A stretch of 64,000 bases of DNA from Bacteroidia bacterium (GTDB taxonomy: Bacteria > Bacteroidota > Bacteroidia > AKYH767-A > OLB10), in contig JBAOIA010000005.1 of assembly GCA_037045145.1 (NCBI GenBank), forward strand, positions 1 through 64,000, in the 5' to 3' direction. The stretch's first letter is position 1, and the number at the start of each line of letters is the position of its first letter. Positions 53,946-63,116 of this stretch are shown one piece after another. A model generated the notes under the pieces. The model worked only from the letters and a program-made list of their open reading frames with translations, did not search any database and was not told the origin of the DNA. A program made the position numbers and the translations under genes.

Positions 53946-54527
53946 ATGGGTGAGTTTGTAAAAATTCTGATGGTCATATTAATCAGCAGTGTAAAATTTG
54001 TAGTCGGTCCTGCATTTGCTTATTATGATGAAAAATATGACTTCACAATTTTCGAAGCAATAGTCTATCCTATTATCGGTGGCATGCTAGGTGTTTTTGT
54101 TTTTAGTTTTTTTAGTGATCAGGTTGCAAATGTTTGGCACTGGATACAAAATCGAATTAAAAGGACCGTTTCACGGAAACAGCCTTTCTCTGAACCCACA
54201 GTAGATAGTGATGGTAAAGTTGTTGTCAGCTACACGTATGTTGATTCTAAAGAAAAACCTAAAAACAAAATTTTTACTAAGCGCAATAGAAGACTAATAA
54301 CCATTTGGAAGAAATACGGTTTGTTTGGAATCGCATTACTAACACCTGTAGTAATTTCAATCCCTATTGGTACAATCATTGCATCACGATTAGTACCCAA
54401 CAAAAAGAAAGTTTTTTTATACATGCTCATTTCAATTTCAGCCTGGTCAATAGCAATGGTGTCTTCGTTTGAACTATATCATGCCTATTCCATAAAAGCG
54501 CTACAACAGAAAGTTCTTGAACCATGA
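53946..54527 (+). CDS. Small multi-pass membrane protein
   Basis: This 193-residue protein has about four membrane segments (KILMVILISSVKFVVGPAFA, YPIIGGMLGVFVFSFF, then YGLFGIALLTPVVISIPIGT and FLYMLISISAWSIAMVSSFE) and a basic cytoplasmic loop between them. The C-terminal pair of segments resembles small multidrug-export family proteins. The function is unknown. Its stop overlaps the HAD gene's start by four bases. Confidence 0.75.
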   Translation: MGEFVKILMVILISSVKFVVGPAFAYYDEKYDFTIFEAIVYPIIGGMLGVFVFSFFSDQVANVWHWIQNRIKRTVSRKQPFSEPTVDSDGKVVVSYTYVDSKEKPKNKIFTKRNRRLITIWKKYGLFGIALLTPVVISIPIGTIIASRLVPNKKKVFLYMLISISAWSIAMVSSFELYHAYSIKALQQKVLEP

Positions 54528-55228
54528 AAAAGTTAAAGCGCTATACACATCTCATTTTTGACCTTGATCATACTTTATGGGATACCAATGCCAATGCAGC
54601 ACAATCGCTGTCTGAAATGTATCATCAATATAATTTAGAGCAGAATGGCATAAATAGTGAGCATGCTTTTATTCAGAAATATGTGGACATTAACAATAGA
54701 ATGTGGACAGAATATTCTCTTGGACGAATTAAAAAATCGTATTTGCGTGCAGGACGATTTGAACTCACATTAAAATATTTCGGAATTGAAAATCCGGAGT
54801 TAGTTGAAAAGCTATCTGATTTCTTTGTCCAAAACACACCCAGTAAGAAAGAGTTAATCCCATTTGCTAAAGATTTATTAAATCATGTACATGGCAAATA
54901 TCAGTTAGCTATTATTACAAATGGTTTTTCAGAGGCACAACACACAAAGTTAAAAGCATCATCAATAGATCATTTTTTTAGTAAGATAATAATTTCAGAA
55001 GAGATTGGTTATCATAAACCCGACCCCAGAATTTTTTTAAAGACTGTAGAAATACTTAAGACACCCATTAAAGACTGCTTGATGATTGGTGATAACATAG
55101 AAACCGATATTGCCGGTGCAATTGCTGCGGGCATGGATTGTGCTTATCTTAATCCAGAACGAATCAGGCATAACTGTGAAGTGACATTTGAAACACATTG
55201 TCTGAGTGATTTGATTAAATGGCTTTAA
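54524..55228 (+). CDS. YjjG-type noncanonical pyrimidine nucleotidase (HAD)
   Basis: This 234-residue HAD hydrolase has the nucleophile motif LIFDLDHTLWDTNANAA, a helical cap, motif II LAIITNGFSEAQHTKL and motif IV MIGDNIETDIAGAIAAGMDC. Family members dephosphorylate noncanonical pyrimidine nucleotides such as 5-substituted dUMP. Its ATG overlaps the previous gene's TGA. Confidence 0.87.
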   Translation: MKKLKRYTHLIFDLDHTLWDTNANAAQSLSEMYHQYNLEQNGINSEHAFIQKYVDINNRMWTEYSLGRIKKSYLRAGRFELTLKYFGIENPELVEKLSDFFVQNTPSKKELIPFAKDLLNHVHGKYQLAIITNGFSEAQHTKLKASSIDHFFSKIIISEEIGYHKPDPRIFLKTVEILKTPIKDCLMIGDNIETDIAGAIAAGMDCAYLNPERIRHNCEVTFETHCLSDLIKWL

Positions 55229-55232
55229 TGTT

Positions 55233-56153
55233 ATGCAAACTTTTGAAGGTGTAGTCGTAAAAACAACAGGCAATATTATAACGGTTCAAACGGGAAACGA
55301 AAGAATTTTTTGCAGGGTAAAAGGCAGCTTCAGGATAAAAGACATTAACAGCACCAATCCTGTAGCCGTTGGTGATTATGTGAAGTATTATTTTGAAGGT
55401 GGTGATGCGCTGATTACAGAACTTCTCGAAAGAAATAATTACATTATCAGAAAATCAAAAAAATTAAGTAAGCAGGTACATATTTTAGCTGCCAATATTG
55501 ATCATGCATATTTGGTCGCAACACCTATTTTACCAAGAACATCAACAGGATTTATAGACAGATTTCTTGCTACTGCCGAAGCCTATTCTATTAAGGCTTC
55601 TATCATTTTTACTAAAGCAGATATTTATGATAAAGACATATTAAATTATGTTGATGAATTAAAAAATCTGTATTCAGGAATTGGATATTCTGTTTATATA
55701 GTATCAAATCAGCTACCGGATTCATTAATTGCGTTGAAGCTGCAACTAAAAGATAAAATCAATTTATTCACCGGACACTCAGGGGTTGGAAAATCGTCTC
55801 TTATTAATGTGTTGATTCCCGGTTTAAATTTGAAAGTAACACCAATATCTGAACAGCATCTAACAGGAAAACATAGTACTACTTTTGCAGAAATGCATCA
55901 ATTACCTGAAGGTGGATTTATTATTGACACACCCGGTATCAGGGAATTCGGCACCTACGATTTCAATAAAAACGATGTAACACATTATTTCCCTGAGTTT
56001 TTTCGATTATTACCCAATTGTAAATTCAACAATTGTATTCATGTTAATGAAAGTGGTTGTGCTGTATTGACGGCACTTGAGAAAGGAGAAATTAGTCCAT
56101 CTCGATATCACAATTACCTGAGCATTTTAAACAATGAAGATATATTTCGTTGA
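55233..56153 (+). CDS. rsgA: Small ribosomal subunit biogenesis GTPase RsgA
   Basis: This 306-residue circularly permuted GTPase has an N-terminal OB fold (GNERIFCRVKGSFRIKD), the G4-like IIFTKADIYD, G1 FTGHSGVGKSSLINVLIPG, G3 FIIDTPGIREFG, and a zinc site NCKFNNCIHVNESGCAVL. It matures the 30S subunit. It lies four bases after the HAD gene and three before dtd. Confidence 0.95.
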   Translation: MQTFEGVVVKTTGNIITVQTGNERIFCRVKGSFRIKDINSTNPVAVGDYVKYYFEGGDALITELLERNNYIIRKSKKLSKQVHILAANIDHAYLVATPILPRTSTGFIDRFLATAEAYSIKASIIFTKADIYDKDILNYVDELKNLYSGIGYSVYIVSNQLPDSLIALKLQLKDKINLFTGHSGVGKSSLINVLIPGLNLKVTPISEQHLTGKHSTTFAEMHQLPEGGFIIDTPGIREFGTYDFNKNDVTHYFPEFFRLLPNCKFNNCIHVNESGCAVLTALEKGEISPSRYHNYLSILNNEDIFR

Positions 56154-56156
56154 ACT

Positions 56157-56615
56157 ATGAAAGTTGTAATTCAAAGGGTAACTGCAGCAAGCGTTGAAAT
56201 TGAAGGAGCCATCTATTCTTCCATTAAGAATGGACTATTAGTGCTTTTGGGAATTTCTGAAATAGATGAAAAGGAGGATGTTGACTGGTTATGCAAAAAA
56301 ATTGTTGGCTTGCGCATTTTCGCTGATGAAAAAGGGTTAATGAATCTTTCAGTCAAAGATATTCATGGGCAATTGCTTCTGGTGTCACAATTTACACTTT
56401 ATGGTGACGTAAATAAAGGTAACCGACCTTCATTTATTCAGGCTGCAAGACCGGAGAAAGCAATTCCTCTGTATGAGTATTTTATTCAGCAACTCAACAA
56501 ATATGATATTGAAGTTTGTACAGGTAAATTTGGCGCTGATATGAAAGTGTCATTAACCAATGATGGGCCTGTTACAATAATTATTGATTCAAAAAAACAA
56601 GCAAATGACAATTAG
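56157..56615 (+). CDS. dtd: D-aminoacyl-tRNA deacylase
   Basis: This 152-residue enzyme removes D-amino acids from tRNA. It shows MKVVIQRVTAASVEIEG, LLLVSQFTLYGDVNKGNRPS and the catalytic GPVTIIIDSK near the C-terminus, all expected. It overlaps the MazG-like gene by 11 bases. Confidence 0.94.
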   Translation: MKVVIQRVTAASVEIEGAIYSSIKNGLLVLLGISEIDEKEDVDWLCKKIVGLRIFADEKGLMNLSVKDIHGQLLLVSQFTLYGDVNKGNRPSFIQAARPEKAIPLYEYFIQQLNKYDIEVCTGKFGADMKVSLTNDGPVTIIIDSKKQANDN

Positions 56616-56931
56616 AGATTCACAACAAATTGTTGACGATTGGATAAAAAAACATGGTGTCCGTTATTTCAATGAGTTAACCAACCTTGCATTACTGACA
56701 GAAGAAGTTGGTGAATTAGCAAGAATAATTGCAAGGAAGTACGGTGAGCAGTCAGCAAAAAACAATGAAGACAATTTGCAGATGGCAGATGAAATGGCAG
56801 ATATATTATTTGTTTTGATTTGTTTGGCTAACCAAACCGGGGTTGATTTAGAAGATGCTTTTAAAAATAATTTATTAAAGAAAACTAATCGTGACGCAAC
56901 ACGACACAAAGAGAATAAGAAACTGTTTTAG
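56605..56931 (+). CDS. MazG-like nucleotide pyrophosphohydrolase
   Basis: This 108-residue protein starts at the ATG at 56605 (MTIRDSQQIVDDWIKKHG). It has the EExGE motif in LLTEEVGELARIIARK and the second acidic motif in DEMADILFVLICLANQTG. Members of the family hydrolyse noncanonical NTPs. It is the last gene of the plus-strand run that begins at 46363. Confidence 0.88.
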   Translation: MTIRDSQQIVDDWIKKHGVRYFNELTNLALLTEEVGELARIIARKYGEQSAKNNEDNLQMADEMADILFVLICLANQTGVDLEDAFKNNLLKKTNRDATRHKENKKLF

Positions 56932-57669
56932 TTATTTTTCCTTGTGATGACCAATTAAAAAATCAACACCAAAACTCAAAATTAATTTCTGGCGATTAAA
57001 ATCCCTTTCATTGTCTATTTTGAATGAAGGCGTCATTTGAAATTTTGCTTTAACCAAATTGCCTCCAACGGACAAATAAATACTGGGCTCATAAAACAAA
57101 TAACTTTTCCCATAAAGCATATCATCAGGGTCTGCCTGTCTGTAAAACATCATATCATCGTATTGAACATAGCTTATTCTGAAAACCATTCCAAAGTTGA
57201 ATCTTTTATTCTTGTAGAATACTCCCGGTTGTATGTAATATCTTGTTAAGTCAGAGCTGAAAAACTTTAAACTGTCTTGATTCATTTTAATACTACCTTT
57301 CCCAATGCCTGTATAAATATCAACACCCCATTTTTCAGATGCCATGGCATAATAGCCAAGTCCAACATTTCCTACGATTCCATTTCCTGAATAATCGTTA
57401 GTGCTATTTCCTCCACTAAAATACATACCGTCAGCAGTAATGCCCAGATGTTTAATCGGTGAATAACTCAACTGTGCATCGAATGACAATCCACCTACCC
57501 CAAATTGCGGCAATGAAAATGAAGTACCTACTTTTCCTTCGCCACCATTTGCTAACATTGGTATATTGGGTTGTGGTGGAACATAATATTTAGGTGAACA
57601 ACCGGATTCTAATAGTACTAATGTAATTGCCCATAATATAAGAGATGCTAATTTGAATTCAGGTTTCAT
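56932..57669 (-). CDS. Outer-membrane beta-barrel-like lipoprotein
   Basis: This 245-residue protein has a signal peptide with lipobox LLESGC. The mature part alternates Gly and aromatic strands (GISYV-like barrel pattern: VGNVGLGYYAMASEKWGVDI, SLYFYEPSIYLSVGGN-type) ending near FSFGVDFLIG, so a small outer-membrane barrel is likely. The stop abuts the MazG-like gene's stop; the two are convergent. The function is unknown. Confidence 0.7.
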   Translation of the reverse strand: MKPEFKLASLILWAITLVLLESGCSPKYYVPPQPNIPMLANGGEGKVGTSFSLPQFGVGGLSFDAQLSYSPIKHLGITADGMYFSGGNSTNDYSGNGIVGNVGLGYYAMASEKWGVDIYTGIGKGSIKMNQDSLKFFSSDLTRYYIQPGVFYKNKRFNFGMVFRISYVQYDDMMFYRQADPDDMLYGKSYLFYEPSIYLSVGGNLVKAKFQMTPSFKIDNERDFNRQKLILSFGVDFLIGHHKEK

Positions 57670-57834
57670 ATATAAATACGTCTACAGGTTATTTAGTATA
57701 TGTCAAAAGTAAAAATTTTATTATTCCTTTCTATCAAACATAAAAATTGGGACATATATTTATGAGAATATTTTTTATATTAAACTGATTTTATCTGAGC
57801 AAGTGAGATGAATACATTAATTTTGACATGAAAA

Positions 57835-58707
57835 ATGTCGCATCAAAAAGCAATTCAAATTACCTGGATAAGCATATTGGGCAATACTTTATTAGCCGCA
57901 ATAAAGTGGTTGGTTGGCTACTTTGGTAACTCTTATGCTTTGATTGCCGATGCTATTGAATCCACTACAGATATTTTCTCTTCTACCCTTGTATTACTTG
58001 GATTGAAATATGCCAGCCGTCCGGCTGACAAGAACCACCCTTATGGTCATGGCCGCGTAGAGCCGTTGGTGACATTTGTTGTTGTCGGTATTTTAGTTTC
58101 TGCAGCTACAGTAATAGCAATTGAAGCCATTAAAAATATCATGACTCCACATGAGATACCGGAGACTTATACACTTGCTGTACTTGCAGTAATCATTGTG
58201 AGTAAAGAATTATTTTATCGTATTGTTTCCAATAGAAATAAGAATATCAACAGTACAGCATTGAAGGCTGATGCATGGCACCATCGTAGTGATGCCATTA
58301 CTTCTCTTGCTGCTTTTATTGGAATTGCTATTGCCATTTACTTTGGAAAAGGCTTTGAAGCGGCCGATGACTGGGCTGCTTTGGTGGCATCAGGATTTAT
58401 CTTCTACAACAGCTATCTTATTTTCAGACCTGCCTTAGGTGAAATTATGGACGAACATCTTTATGATGATGTTATTGCAGAAATCAGAAAAGTTGCGGTA
58501 AATGTTGACGGAGTAATAGATACAGAGAAATGTCTGGTTCGAAAATCGGGTATTAATTTCTTAATAGACCTGCACATTACTGTTGACTCACACATCACAG
58601 TTAAGAAAGGGCATCAGATAGCGCATCATTTAAAAGATGCTTTAATAATGCATAACCCTCTAATAGCAGACGTGCTCATCCATGTTGAACCGGATGAGCA
58701 CGTTTAA
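57835..58707 (+). CDS. Cation diffusion facilitator (CDF) transporter
   Basis: This 290-residue zinc or iron efflux transporter has six membrane segments. The metal sites appear as ALIADAIESTTDIFSSTL, HPYGHGRVEPL and ALKADAWHHRSDAITSLAAF. A cytoplasmic domain (about residues 205-290) ends with LIHVEPDEHV. It acts as a dimer in the inner membrane, exporting divalent metals. Convergent with rpoD. Confidence 0.93.
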   Translation: MSHQKAIQITWISILGNTLLAAIKWLVGYFGNSYALIADAIESTTDIFSSTLVLLGLKYASRPADKNHPYGHGRVEPLVTFVVVGILVSAATVIAIEAIKNIMTPHEIPETYTLAVLAVIIVSKELFYRIVSNRNKNINSTALKADAWHHRSDAITSLAAFIGIAIAIYFGKGFEAADDWAALVASGFIFYNSYLIFRPALGEIMDEHLYDDVIAEIRKVAVNVDGVIDTEKCLVRKSGINFLIDLHITVDSHITVKKGHQIAHHLKDALIMHNPLIADVLIHVEPDEHV

Positions 58708-58730
58708 GCTTTAAACAGAAACAGTTTCTA

Positions 58731-59597
58731 CTATTGCCCTAAGTAAGCTTTAAGTAGTTTGCTTTTTGAATTTTGGCGAAGCGTCTTAATAGCTTTTTCT
58801 TTAAGCTGACGTACGCGTTCCCGTGTCAAATCAAATTTTTCACCTATTTCTTCCAATGACAAACCATGCTCAACACCAATTCCGTAAAAAAGCTTTATTA
58901 CATCTTTTTCACGCTCTGGCAGTGTTTCTAATGAACGGTTGATTTCAGTGTGTAACGACTCTGCCATGAGTGTGCTGTCAGCATAAGGTGCATCAGGATT
59001 GGTCAACACATCAAGTAATGTATTATCTTCTCCCGGTACAAAGGGAGCATCCATTGATACGTGACGACCTGGCATTTTCATTGTATAGGCAATTCTGTCT
59101 GTATCAATTTCTAATTCACTGGCTAATTCTTCTGCTGTTGGTTCGCGTTCAAATTTTTGCTCAAGATTTGAAAATGCTTTTTTAACCTTGTTGGCAGCAC
59201 CTATCTGATTAAGTGGTAATCTAACAATACGTGCTTGTTCTGCCAATGCCTGCATGATAGATTGACGAATCCACCAAACTGCATAAGAAATAAACTTAAA
59301 ACCTCTTGTTTCATCAAAACGTTTTGCCGCTTTTATCAAACCAAGATTACCTTCATTAATCAAATCGGGTAAACTCAAACCTTGTGACTGATACTGCTTA
59401 GCTACCGACACCACAAATCTAAGGTTAGCTCTTACTAATTTCTCTAATGCTCGCTGGTCTCCTGCTCTGATTTTTCGGGCAAGTTCTACCTCCATCTGAG
59501 CTGTAATTAACTCCTCTTTACCAATTTCCTGTAAATACTTTTCAAACGATGCGCTTTCACGGTTTGTAATGGATTTAGTAATTTTTAGCTGTCTCAT
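58731..59597 (-). CDS. rpoD: Primary RNA polymerase sigma factor
   Basis: This 288-residue sigma-70 factor has regions 1.2 to 4.2 but no long region 1.1, the usual primary sigma of Bacteroidota. Region 2 is RANLRFVVSVAKQYQSQGLS and FKFISYAVWWIRQSIMQALA, region 3 begins VRLPLNQIGAANK, and region 4.2 is LSLEEIGEKFDLTRERVRQL. It recognises the unusual TTTG / TAnnTTTG promoters seen elsewhere in this window. A TATATTTG box lies about 100 bases upstream. Confidence 0.95.
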   Translation of the reverse strand: MRQLKITKSITNRESASFEKYLQEIGKEELITAQMEVELARKIRAGDQRALEKLVRANLRFVVSVAKQYQSQGLSLPDLINEGNLGLIKAAKRFDETRGFKFISYAVWWIRQSIMQALAEQARIVRLPLNQIGAANKVKKAFSNLEQKFEREPTAEELASELEIDTDRIAYTMKMPGRHVSMDAPFVPGEDNTLLDVLTNPDAPYADSTLMAESLHTEINRSLETLPEREKDVIKLFYGIGVEHGLSLEEIGEKFDLTRERVRQLKEKAIKTLRQNSKSKLLKAYLGQ

Positions 59598-60081
59598 CTA
59601 ATTTATCTAATTTTTATGTGTGTTTCTATGTATGCAATGTAAGAACAAAAAACGATAATCATGGTTTAAAATTGCATTATTTTTTTAAAGGCGTTGCAAA
59701 TATACTATGCGTTTAGTGGCAATGCTAACTTTATTTTTAGACAACTTCATATAATATTGCATGTCAATATATTATCTTTACTTTTTCAAGTAAAAGACTA
59801 CTTTTTTAACATACCTTGAGGCTGTTTTTTAAATAAGTTAGTCTTCGAAATTTACTTAAATGGTATAGACTGATAAAATAGGTTTTTCATCTTTAATACA
59901 TATTTCAACCAGTTATTCGCCTTTGGACAGTTGTAAGAATAACTAAACATTTTGCATAATTCTCTACCATACATCAACAAAACATAATGTATTTAGTACT
60001 TATCTAAAATGATTTCTTTTACATTCGTATTTCATTCAAAACAATTTACTCAAGCTATTTATCAAATATAACAAATACACA
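59598..60081. other. Intergenic stretch upstream of rpoD
   Basis: This 484-base gap between divergent genes holds the rpoD leader and promoter (TATATTTG on the minus strand at 59697-59704). I see no further gene, RNA or repeat. The -33 element expected 19-21 bases upstream of the box is not clear. Confidence 0.5.
59697..59704 (-). promoter_or_regulatory. Likely -7 element of rpoD
   Basis: TATATTTG on the minus strand, a perfect TAnnTTTG. It is about 93 bases upstream of the rpoD start, leaving a long leader. Confidence 0.45.
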
Positions 60082-60540
60082 ATGACAAAATCAACTTTTA
60101 TTTTTACATCTGCAATAAGTTTATTTCTTGTTACTTCACTGGCTGTATCTGGCCAGAAAGGCCAGGTTAAACAAGAGCAAAAAATTACTGGTCCCGGAAA
60201 ATGTTTAATTAAAACAGATAGTCTTCTTACCAATGAACTTACAAAAGAAGATCTTATTAAATGGGTAGAAAACCCGCCTTTTATTGTAAATTGTCAAGAC
60301 ACTAAAACATATAAACTGAAGTTTTACGAATTTACAATTTTAAAGATGAAGCCGTTCGAAAATAAGAGTTTCGGTGTTGGTGATGATAGAATGATCCCCA
60401 TTCTAGGACGCAAGGCAATAGATGATTTAAAAGGAGGAGACACGGTAATTCTAAAAGGTGTTGATTTGATTGAAGACGGTACTGAGAAAACAGCAAAAGC
60501 ACCAACCATCAGTATTAAAATTATTGAGAAGAATCCTTAG
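60082..60540 (+). CDS. Small secreted protein, possibly GldM C-terminal-like
   Basis: This 152-residue protein has a signal peptide (MTKSTFIFTSAISLFLVTSL...SGQ). The mature beta-rich part (KTYKLKFYEFTILKMKPFEN, GRKAIDDLKGGDTVILKGVD, APTISIKIIEK) resembles the last domain of the T9SS motor protein GldM, but this is a weak match by eye. Its stop overlaps that of the convergent DUF2279 gene by four bases. Confidence 0.6.
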   Translation: MTKSTFIFTSAISLFLVTSLAVSGQKGQVKQEQKITGPGKCLIKTDSLLTNELTKEDLIKWVENPPFIVNCQDTKTYKLKFYEFTILKMKPFENKSFGVGDDRMIPILGRKAIDDLKGGDTVILKGVDLIEDGTEKTAKAPTISIKIIEKNP

Positions 60541-61523
60541 AAATATATTGGATGAAAAAGCCATTTTCCTTTTGAATTAATTTCAAGCGCAGGCAATGGA
60601 AATTTTATAAATCGGGTAACTTCAAAAAACAATTTCAATGCCTTTGACTTTGTTTTTATTTTAGTGAGGTCAATATCAGGAGCAATATATACTTGTCTGT
60701 AACGCTTATAATAAGGAATAGGATTATTTTTATATTCTGAGGCATTATCAAATGCGCCTGTCATACCTTCAGCACCAATACCTACAGCAATATTCAGCCA
60801 AGCAGGTACTACATTGGGTTTCTTTATAAAAGAGTTAATATTAGCTGACAACCATAGTGTTTGTCCGTTATAGTCTTTAAAGAGTTGCTGTATATAATTT
60901 TCACCTAAAAGATCCGGACGATAGTGTGCATACTTTGATTGATGAAAAGAAAATTTAAACTCCATTCTCTGCTCCTGCCAAAGTAATTGCTGTCCAATAA
61001 AAACCGATGACCCAAGCGTGTTAGCGGCAATATCTCCCCAGGAAAATCCCCAAGCAGAAGAAAATCCATCTAAGGCTTCAACCGAGGCTAAAAAAATCCA
61101 ACCCAGATTTCCGCCTATAAGTGTCGCCTTTTTATTATCCATACCTGCCCAGCGACAAACATTATAACCTTGCTTGCCGGCAATGTATGAACTAAAAGTA
61201 TGACCTGTTTTATCCATCAGTAACCATTCACCATTATCGTTAAAAAAATGAAAATGGTTCATTTCATACCCACTATACCACAACTGATACAATCCTGTCA
61301 TTGTTCCGGCATACAAGCCAAGTGTTGTATATCCCGCTATCTGTACCCGCTGTTTATTGTAAACAGGTGAAGGCTCAAAAAATGCAATTTTTCGCTGTGT
61401 GATAACAGAGTCCTGACAAAATGCATTAGAAAAAATACCTATCAGAGATATTGTGATAAACCACTTACAGATATAGTGCAACGGGAAAAATCTACAAATG
61501 GATTTAAATTTCTTGGGTTTCAA
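60537..61523 (-). CDS. DUF2279 domain protein
   Basis: This 328-residue protein starts at a TTG at 61523, with a signal-like segment WFITISLIGIFSNAFCQ about 20 residues in; no ATG fits. The DUF2279 part contains LMDKTGHTFSSYIAGKQGYN, SVEALDGFSSAWGFSWGD and WQEQRMEFKFSFHQSKYAHY, a YfiM-like arrangement. It may be an envelope or outer-membrane protein. The function is unknown. It overlaps the convergent gene at its stop. Confidence 0.8.
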   Translation of the reverse strand: MKPKKFKSICRFFPLHYICKWFITISLIGIFSNAFCQDSVITQRKIAFFEPSPVYNKQRVQIAGYTTLGLYAGTMTGLYQLWYSGYEMNHFHFFNDNGEWLLMDKTGHTFSSYIAGKQGYNVCRWAGMDNKKATLIGGNLGWIFLASVEALDGFSSAWGFSWGDIAANTLGSSVFIGQQLLWQEQRMEFKFSFHQSKYAHYRPDLLGENYIQQLFKDYNGQTLWLSANINSFIKKPNVVPAWLNIAVGIGAEGMTGAFDNASEYKNNPIPYYKRYRQVYIAPDIDLTKIKTKSKALKLFFEVTRFIKFPLPALEINSKGKWLFHPIYF

Positions 61524-61610
61524 TAAAAGCTTATAAAATAAATAGTAATACTAAAAGAAATGTTAATGAGAAAGTGAAACTTACATCAAAAGGGTTTAAA
61601 CAAAGTGATT

Positions 61611-61982
61611 TCAAAGGTTTCCTTTCATTTCGAGTAAAAAAGCTTTTAACCTATTCAAAGCAAATTTCACGTGGCTATTTTCTTCTATTACCTCAGTATT
61701 TCCATTCTCTTCTGTTACAGGTATTGCTTTACCATTCGCTTTCAGATATTGCTTGGCTCCATTTAGTGTAAATCCTTTTTCTTTTACCAAATGATAAATC
61801 ACCCGGAATGACTCTATGTCTTTTTTGGTATAATGCCGCTCACCTTTTAAATTCTTTTTTGGATGAAGCAATGTAAATTCTTTCTCCCAGTAGCGCAACA
61901 ATGATGTGTTTACTTTAAACATTTCAGCCACTTCACCAATGCTGTAATAAAGTTTTTCAATATGTAGGTCGTCATGCTGCAT
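61611..61982 (-). CDS. MerR-family helix-turn-helix regulator
   Basis: This 123-residue protein has a MerR-type DNA-binding domain (YYSIGEVAEMFKVNTSLLRY, then a GERHYTKKDIESFRVIYHLV wing and helix). It is a short form without an obvious sensor domain. It lies 29 bases from the M23 peptidase gene on the same strand and probably shares its transcript; the set with alaS is often kept together in Bacteroidota. Confidence 0.9.
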   Translation of the reverse strand: MQHDDLHIEKLYYSIGEVAEMFKVNTSLLRYWEKEFTLLHPKKNLKGERHYTKKDIESFRVIYHLVKEKGFTLNGAKQYLKANGKAIPVTEENGNTEVIEENSHVKFALNRLKAFLLEMKGNL

Positions 61983-62011
61983 TTCAGATGATTTTTCTAT
62001 AATTCACAAAT

Positions 62012-62983
62012 CTAATCGAATGATTGATTGTATTTTGAAGAAATTTCCAACACCTGTTCATATTGTGTTGCCGTCAGGTCGTTGAAGAAGAAATTAATGG
62101 GATTAATTTTTGCCCCATTTTTAATTACTTCGTAATGGCAGTGTGGCCCGGTACTGCTTCCGGTATTACCTACATAACCTATTATCTGTCCCCTTATTAC
62201 TTTCTGACCTGGTTTCACTACAATTCTGCTCATGTGGGCGTACAAGGTTTCATAACCGAATCCATGGTTGATGGTAACATTATTGCCGTAGCCTCTACCC
62301 TCTTTCTCAACCTTTTTGACAACCCCATTGCCTGTGGCATAAATTTCTGTTCCTACCGGTGCGCTAAAATCTATTCCTGTGTGCAAAATACTGGTCTTAT
62401 ATATGGGATGGATTCTATAACCAAAACCTGAAGCTATACGTGATAATTCTTTGTTGCTGACAGGTTGAATGCCAGGTATTGATGCCAAAAGTTCTTTTTT
62501 ATTTTTTGCAAGTTCAAAAACTTCATCAAATGATTTTGTCTGAACATACATTTGCCTCATCAACTTATCCAATTGAGTTGTTGTTTCAATCATCAGTGCT
62601 GAATTGTCATAACCCTTTAATGAACGATATTTATCAACGCCTCCATAACCAGCTTCTCTTACACTTTCGGGTATTGGGTCTGCTTCAAAAATAACTCTGT
62701 ATATATTGTCATCGTTATATTCAAGGTCTTTAAGCACTTTTGACATTAAATCCATCCGCTGCTGCAAAATCTCATATTGAAGGTCCATTACTGCAATTTC
62801 ACGCTTTAGTTGCTTTTCTTTAGGTGAATCCAGAAACTGATAGGCTAATGCAATAATAATTGCGCTAAACACCATAGTTGTTGCCAGCCATCCCAAAACA
62901 CGTAAAAAACGCTTTTTAAAGGAAACAACTACCTTTTCGTATTTTAGAGAATGTGTATTAAAATAATATTTGGCCTTCGCCAT
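62012..62983 (-). CDS. M23 family metallopeptidase with membrane anchor
   Basis: This 323-residue protein starts at the ATG at 62983 (MAKAKYYFNTHSLKYEKVVV); upstream codons in frame are AT-rich leader. It has one membrane anchor (about residues 34-51), then a coiled coil and a LytM/M23 domain. Zinc ligands are seen in LHTGIDFSAPVGTEIYATGN (HxxxD) and STGPHCHYEVIKNG (HxH). It would cleave peptidoglycan cross-links in the periplasm. Divergent from alaS; upstream of merR. Confidence 0.93.
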   Translation of the reverse strand: MAKAKYYFNTHSLKYEKVVVSFKKRFLRVLGWLATTMVFSAIIIALAYQFLDSPKEKQLKREIAVMDLQYEILQQRMDLMSKVLKDLEYNDDNIYRVIFEADPIPESVREAGYGGVDKYRSLKGYDNSALMIETTTQLDKLMRQMYVQTKSFDEVFELAKNKKELLASIPGIQPVSNKELSRIASGFGYRIHPIYKTSILHTGIDFSAPVGTEIYATGNGVVKKVEKEGRGYGNNVTINHGFGYETLYAHMSRIVVKPGQKVIRGQIIGYVGNTGSSTGPHCHYEVIKNGAKINPINFFFNDLTATQYEQVLEISSKYNQSFD

Positions 62984-63116
62984 AATCTTAAATTCTATTT
63001 TTGCACAATTCAGCAAAAATAAAATTTTTCTGAAATTACATAAATATTCAAAAATTATAAAAATCAGATATTTAAATATCTTCATTTAAACTTCTTACAC
63101 CATTTCATTAAAATAC

